This document shows, one piece after another, positions 33,056 to 34,457 of a stretch of 34,457 bases of DNA. The DNA lies in the NCBI GenBank assembly GCA_003577005.1, contig QEUW01000040.1, positions 1 to 34,457 on the forward strand. Reading direction: 5' to 3'. The notes below the pieces were generated by a model, which searched no databases, was not told where the DNA came from, and saw only the letters and a program-made list of their open reading frames with translations. Source of the stretch: Chloroflexota bacterium (GTDB lineage: Bacteria > Chloroflexota > Anaerolineae > Caldilineales > Caldilineaceae). Each line of letters starts with the position of its first letter. Positions within the stretch are counted from its first letter, which is position 1. A program made the translations under genes and the position numbers.

Positions 33056-33097
33056 GGCCGCAGCGCACTTTTCAAGCGTCTGCGGCCTTTTTGTTTT
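33056..33097 (+). terminator. Rho-independent terminator 1 of the leader
   Basis: GGCCGCAG-CGC (33056-33066) pairs with GCG-T-CTGCGGCC (33076-33087) and is followed by TTTTTGTTTT. This is a very strong terminator. Confidence 0.88.
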
Positions 33098-33145
33098 GTG
33101 TAATCCGCGTGACCCGCCCTTGTGTGGCGCGCACCACAGAGCAGA

Positions 33146-33189
33146 AGACGTAGGCGTGGAATTGCTGCCACTGCGCCTGCGTCTTTTTT
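33146..33189 (+). terminator. Rho-independent terminator 2
   Basis: AGACGTAGGCG (33146-33156) pairs with CGCCTGCGTCT (33174-33184; one G-U), with an inner GTGG/CCAC helix, followed by TTTTTT. It stands 50 bp after terminator 1 and 226 bp before the exporter start. Confidence 0.82.
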
Positions 33190-33414
33190 GTTGCGGTTTG
33201 ATGGTGGCCGGATTTGAGGTAGGTTGGCTCTTATTTGTAGGGAATGCGTCGTGCGACTGGCCGATAATACACCAGGATGTCACTCATTTGTGGGGCTGGC
33301 GATGCATGAACGTGTTGCGGTATCATACACGTTTGCGCCATTCGCACGGCGGTCGGCAAGCTATGTTGAAACGTTGCTTCCCAGGCACCTCGTAGGCGAG
33401 GAAAGGAAGTCACT

Positions 33415-34457
33415 ATGTTGAACAACTTTGCCATACCAAAACTGAATATGAAGGTTCCGGAGCCGGCGCAGCCAGACTATGACCTGAAACAGGCTGTGCA
33501 GGGCAACAAGTGGACCGGCTTCTGGCGGCTGATGACCGGTTTTCACCGCACCTATCTCGGTGCGACGGTGAGCCTGGGATTGGCGGCGACCGCGAATACG
33601 GCCACCTATCTGCTGCTGCGTTATTTTATTGACGACTATCTGGGCGCAGAGACACGAACGGTCTCGCTCTGGCTGATCCTGAGCGGCTTTCTGGGTCTGG
33701 CGCTGGCGCAGGGCTTCTTTACTTTCAGAAGCCGGACGCTGGCGGCGCGTACAGCCGAAGGGGTTACCGTGCGGTTGCGCAACTATATGTTCGACCATAT
33801 CCAGCGGCTACCCTTTCACTTTCACGACCAGAACCAGACGGGTGAGCTGCTCCAGCGGGCGACGTCGGACGTGGACGCCATCCGCCGGCTCTTTGCCGAC
33901 CGGATCATCGAGAGTGGGCGTGTGTTGTTGCTCTTTGTCATCAACTTTAGCGCCATCCTCTATTTGAACTGGCAGCTAGGGCTGATTTCGGTAGTCATCG
34001 TGCCGGTGATTACAGTAGTTTCGGCCTTCTTCTTCAAACGCGTATCGAAACGGTATGAACAGTTTCAAGAGGCCGAGGCACAGCTTTCGACCACCTTACA
34101 AGAGAACCTGACCGGTGTACGGGTGGTGAAAGCTTTTGCCCGCCAGGATTTCGAAGAGAAGAAGTTCGATGAGATCAACTGGGAGAAGTACCAGCGCGGC
34201 CGCCGTCTCCTGATCATGCACTCGACCTTCTGGCCGGTGACCGACCTGATCTGCGGCGCACAGATGTTGGCCGGCTTTGCTATCGGTGCGCTCATGGCGA
34301 TCAATGGGACGATCAGCGTCGGCACCTATCTGGCCTATTCTGGCCTGGTCATCTGGATCATCTGGCCCATGCGCAACCTGGGCCGCTTGATTGTCCACAC
34401 AGCTGAAGGGTTGGTCTCGTTCGAGCGTGTGGCGAAGATCATCCGCGAGGAGCGCGA
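33415..34457 (+). CDS. ABC transporter, transmembrane domain (multidrug-type exporter), 5' part only
   Basis: ATG 33415 follows GAGGAAAGGAAG and the frame is open to the window edge (347 codons). After a ~35-residue soluble start comes a type-1 exporter membrane domain: LMTGFHRTYLGATVSLGLAA, RLRNYMFDHIQRLPFHFHDQ, NQTGELLQRATSDVDAIRRL (the conserved G-x-L/x-R-x-x-x-D coupling helix), LQENLTGVRVVKAFARQDFE and SVGTYLAYSGLVIW. The ATPase domain would lie beyond the window. Members are half-transporters exporting drugs, lipids or peptides; many work as heterodimers with the next gene, which cannot be seen. The long leader upstream suggests induction by ribosome-targeting compounds, as in bmrCD, but this is inference. 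Confidence 0.9.
   Translation, partial: MLNNFAIPKLNMKVPEPAQPDYDLKQAVQGNKWTGFWRLMTGFHRTYLGATVSLGLAATANTATYLLLRYFIDDYLGAETRTVSLWLILSGFLGLALAQGFFTFRSRTLAARTAEGVTVRLRNYMFDHIQRLPFHFHDQNQTGELLQRATSDVDAIRRLFADRIIESGRVLLLFVINFSAILYLNWQLGLISVVIVPVITVVSAFFFKRVSKRYEQFQEAEAQLSTTLQENLTGVRVVKAFARQDFEEKKFDEINWEKYQRGRRLLIMHSTFWPVTDLICGAQMLAGFAIGALMAINGTISVGTYLAYSGLVIWIIWPMRNLGRLIVHTAEGLVSFERVAKIIREER

Larger units (their letters stand above)
32888..33097 (+). ncRNA. Putative attenuator leader RNA
   Basis: The transcript predicted from promoter to terminator is ~210 nt. It has a 5' hairpin (CGCAA...TTGCG outer, GCCG...CGGC inner, loop GACTCTT). Four segments could pair in turn: 1 AGACGCA (32934-32940), 2 TGCGTCTGC (33015-33023), 3 GCAGCGC (33060-33066) and 4 GCGTCTGCGGCC (33076-33087). 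Pairs 1:2 (7 bp), 2:3 (7 bp with bulged T) and 3:4 (the terminator) exclude each other as in amino-acid or antibiotic attenuators. Segment 2 lies in the last codons of the leader ORF. Function is inferred; pairings are directly visible. Confidence 0.55.
32812..33414 (+). other. 603-bp gene-poor regulatory region upstream of the ABC exporter
   Basis: No protein gene is evident except a 28-codon leader ORF. The region holds a palindrome (32816-32833), a promoter, a leader hairpin, four mutually exclusive pairing segments, and two Rho-independent terminators, listed separately. From ~33190 to 33400 nothing stands out beyond possible promoter-like text (GATAAT at 33262, TATCAT at 33322) without good -35 boxes. 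Confidence 0.8.

Noticed and set aside
32888..33097. SRP RNA, 6S RNA, tmRNA or a known riboswitch
   Set aside because: None of the signatures I know (SRP GGAAGGAAGCAGCC-type loop, tmRNA tRNA-like ends, c-di-GMP, TPP, SAM or cobalamin motifs) are present; attenuator pairing explains it better.
33096..33395. A 99-codon open frame on the plus strand before the exporter
   Set aside because: It runs through terminator 2 and its hairpin arms, lacks a ribosome-binding site and shows no protein-like pattern.
1..34457. CRISPR array, prophage, integron or complete insertion sequence
   Set aside because: No regularly spaced repeats, transposase, integrase or phage genes are found; the repeats seen are short inverted or word-like elements.

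Overview
The window looks like a chromosomal segment of a Chloroflexota bacterium, most like the Caldilinea/Anaerolineae group. This is inferred from gene content and style, not from any marker RNA: moderately high GC, a Uma2 protein with a repetitive coiled-coil tail, solute-binding lipoproteins, class-I xylose isomerase, an M32 carboxypeptidase, and many short stereotyped intergenic 'word' repeats. There is no rRNA, tRNA, CRISPR array, phage or complete insertion sequence.

Layout. 1-617 is the end of a sugar-type ABC solute-binding protein with its terminator. 788-2948 is a broken membrane/spermidine-synthase-like gene, followed by a frameshifted Uma2 gene on the minus strand (3061-3799). 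4045-6024 is a sugar isomerase plus Gfo/Idh/MocA dehydrogenase pair. 6087-9404 holds an unknown lipoprotein, a DinB-like protein, an L,D-transpeptidase and the stump of a nitroreductase. 9605-13970 is a Zn/Mn/Fe ABC importer (binding protein, ATPase, two permeases) with two DtxR-like palindromes at its promoters. A convergent amine oxidase follows (13977-15377). Next come a solute-binding lipoprotein whose gene overlaps an MscS channel gene (15620-18317), xylose isomerase and a small unknown protein. 19932-22853 is the ffh-rpsP-khpA-rimM translation/secretion block with promoter and terminator. Then come dprA, a mannose-1-phosphate guanylyltransferase and an unknown two-helix membrane protein. 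Minus-strand dGTPase-like, SDR and S1-domain genes occupy 26863-30097. The window closes with an M32 carboxypeptidase, a phosphoesterase and the 5' part of a multidrug-type ABC exporter.

Two places stand out. (1) Upstream of the ABC exporter, 32852-33097 reads like a ribosome-controlled transcription attenuator: promoter, leader hairpin, a 28-codon ORF with a ribosome-binding site, and four mutually exclusive pairing segments ending in a strong terminator. The closest precedent is the bmrB leader of the Bacillus bmrCD exporter. (2) In the metal importer both permeases carry winged-helix-like C-terminal domains, and palindromes with the same TTTAG/CTAAA half-sites sit at both promoters of the locus. 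This suggests a transporter that may read its own operators, a more elaborate version of the chlamydial YtgCR fusion. Both are inferences from sequence.

Several genes are damaged or invaded by repeats: two homopolymer-associated frameshifts, a nitroreductase remnant, and repeat 'words' read in frame within two genes. Some frameshifts may be sequencing errors.
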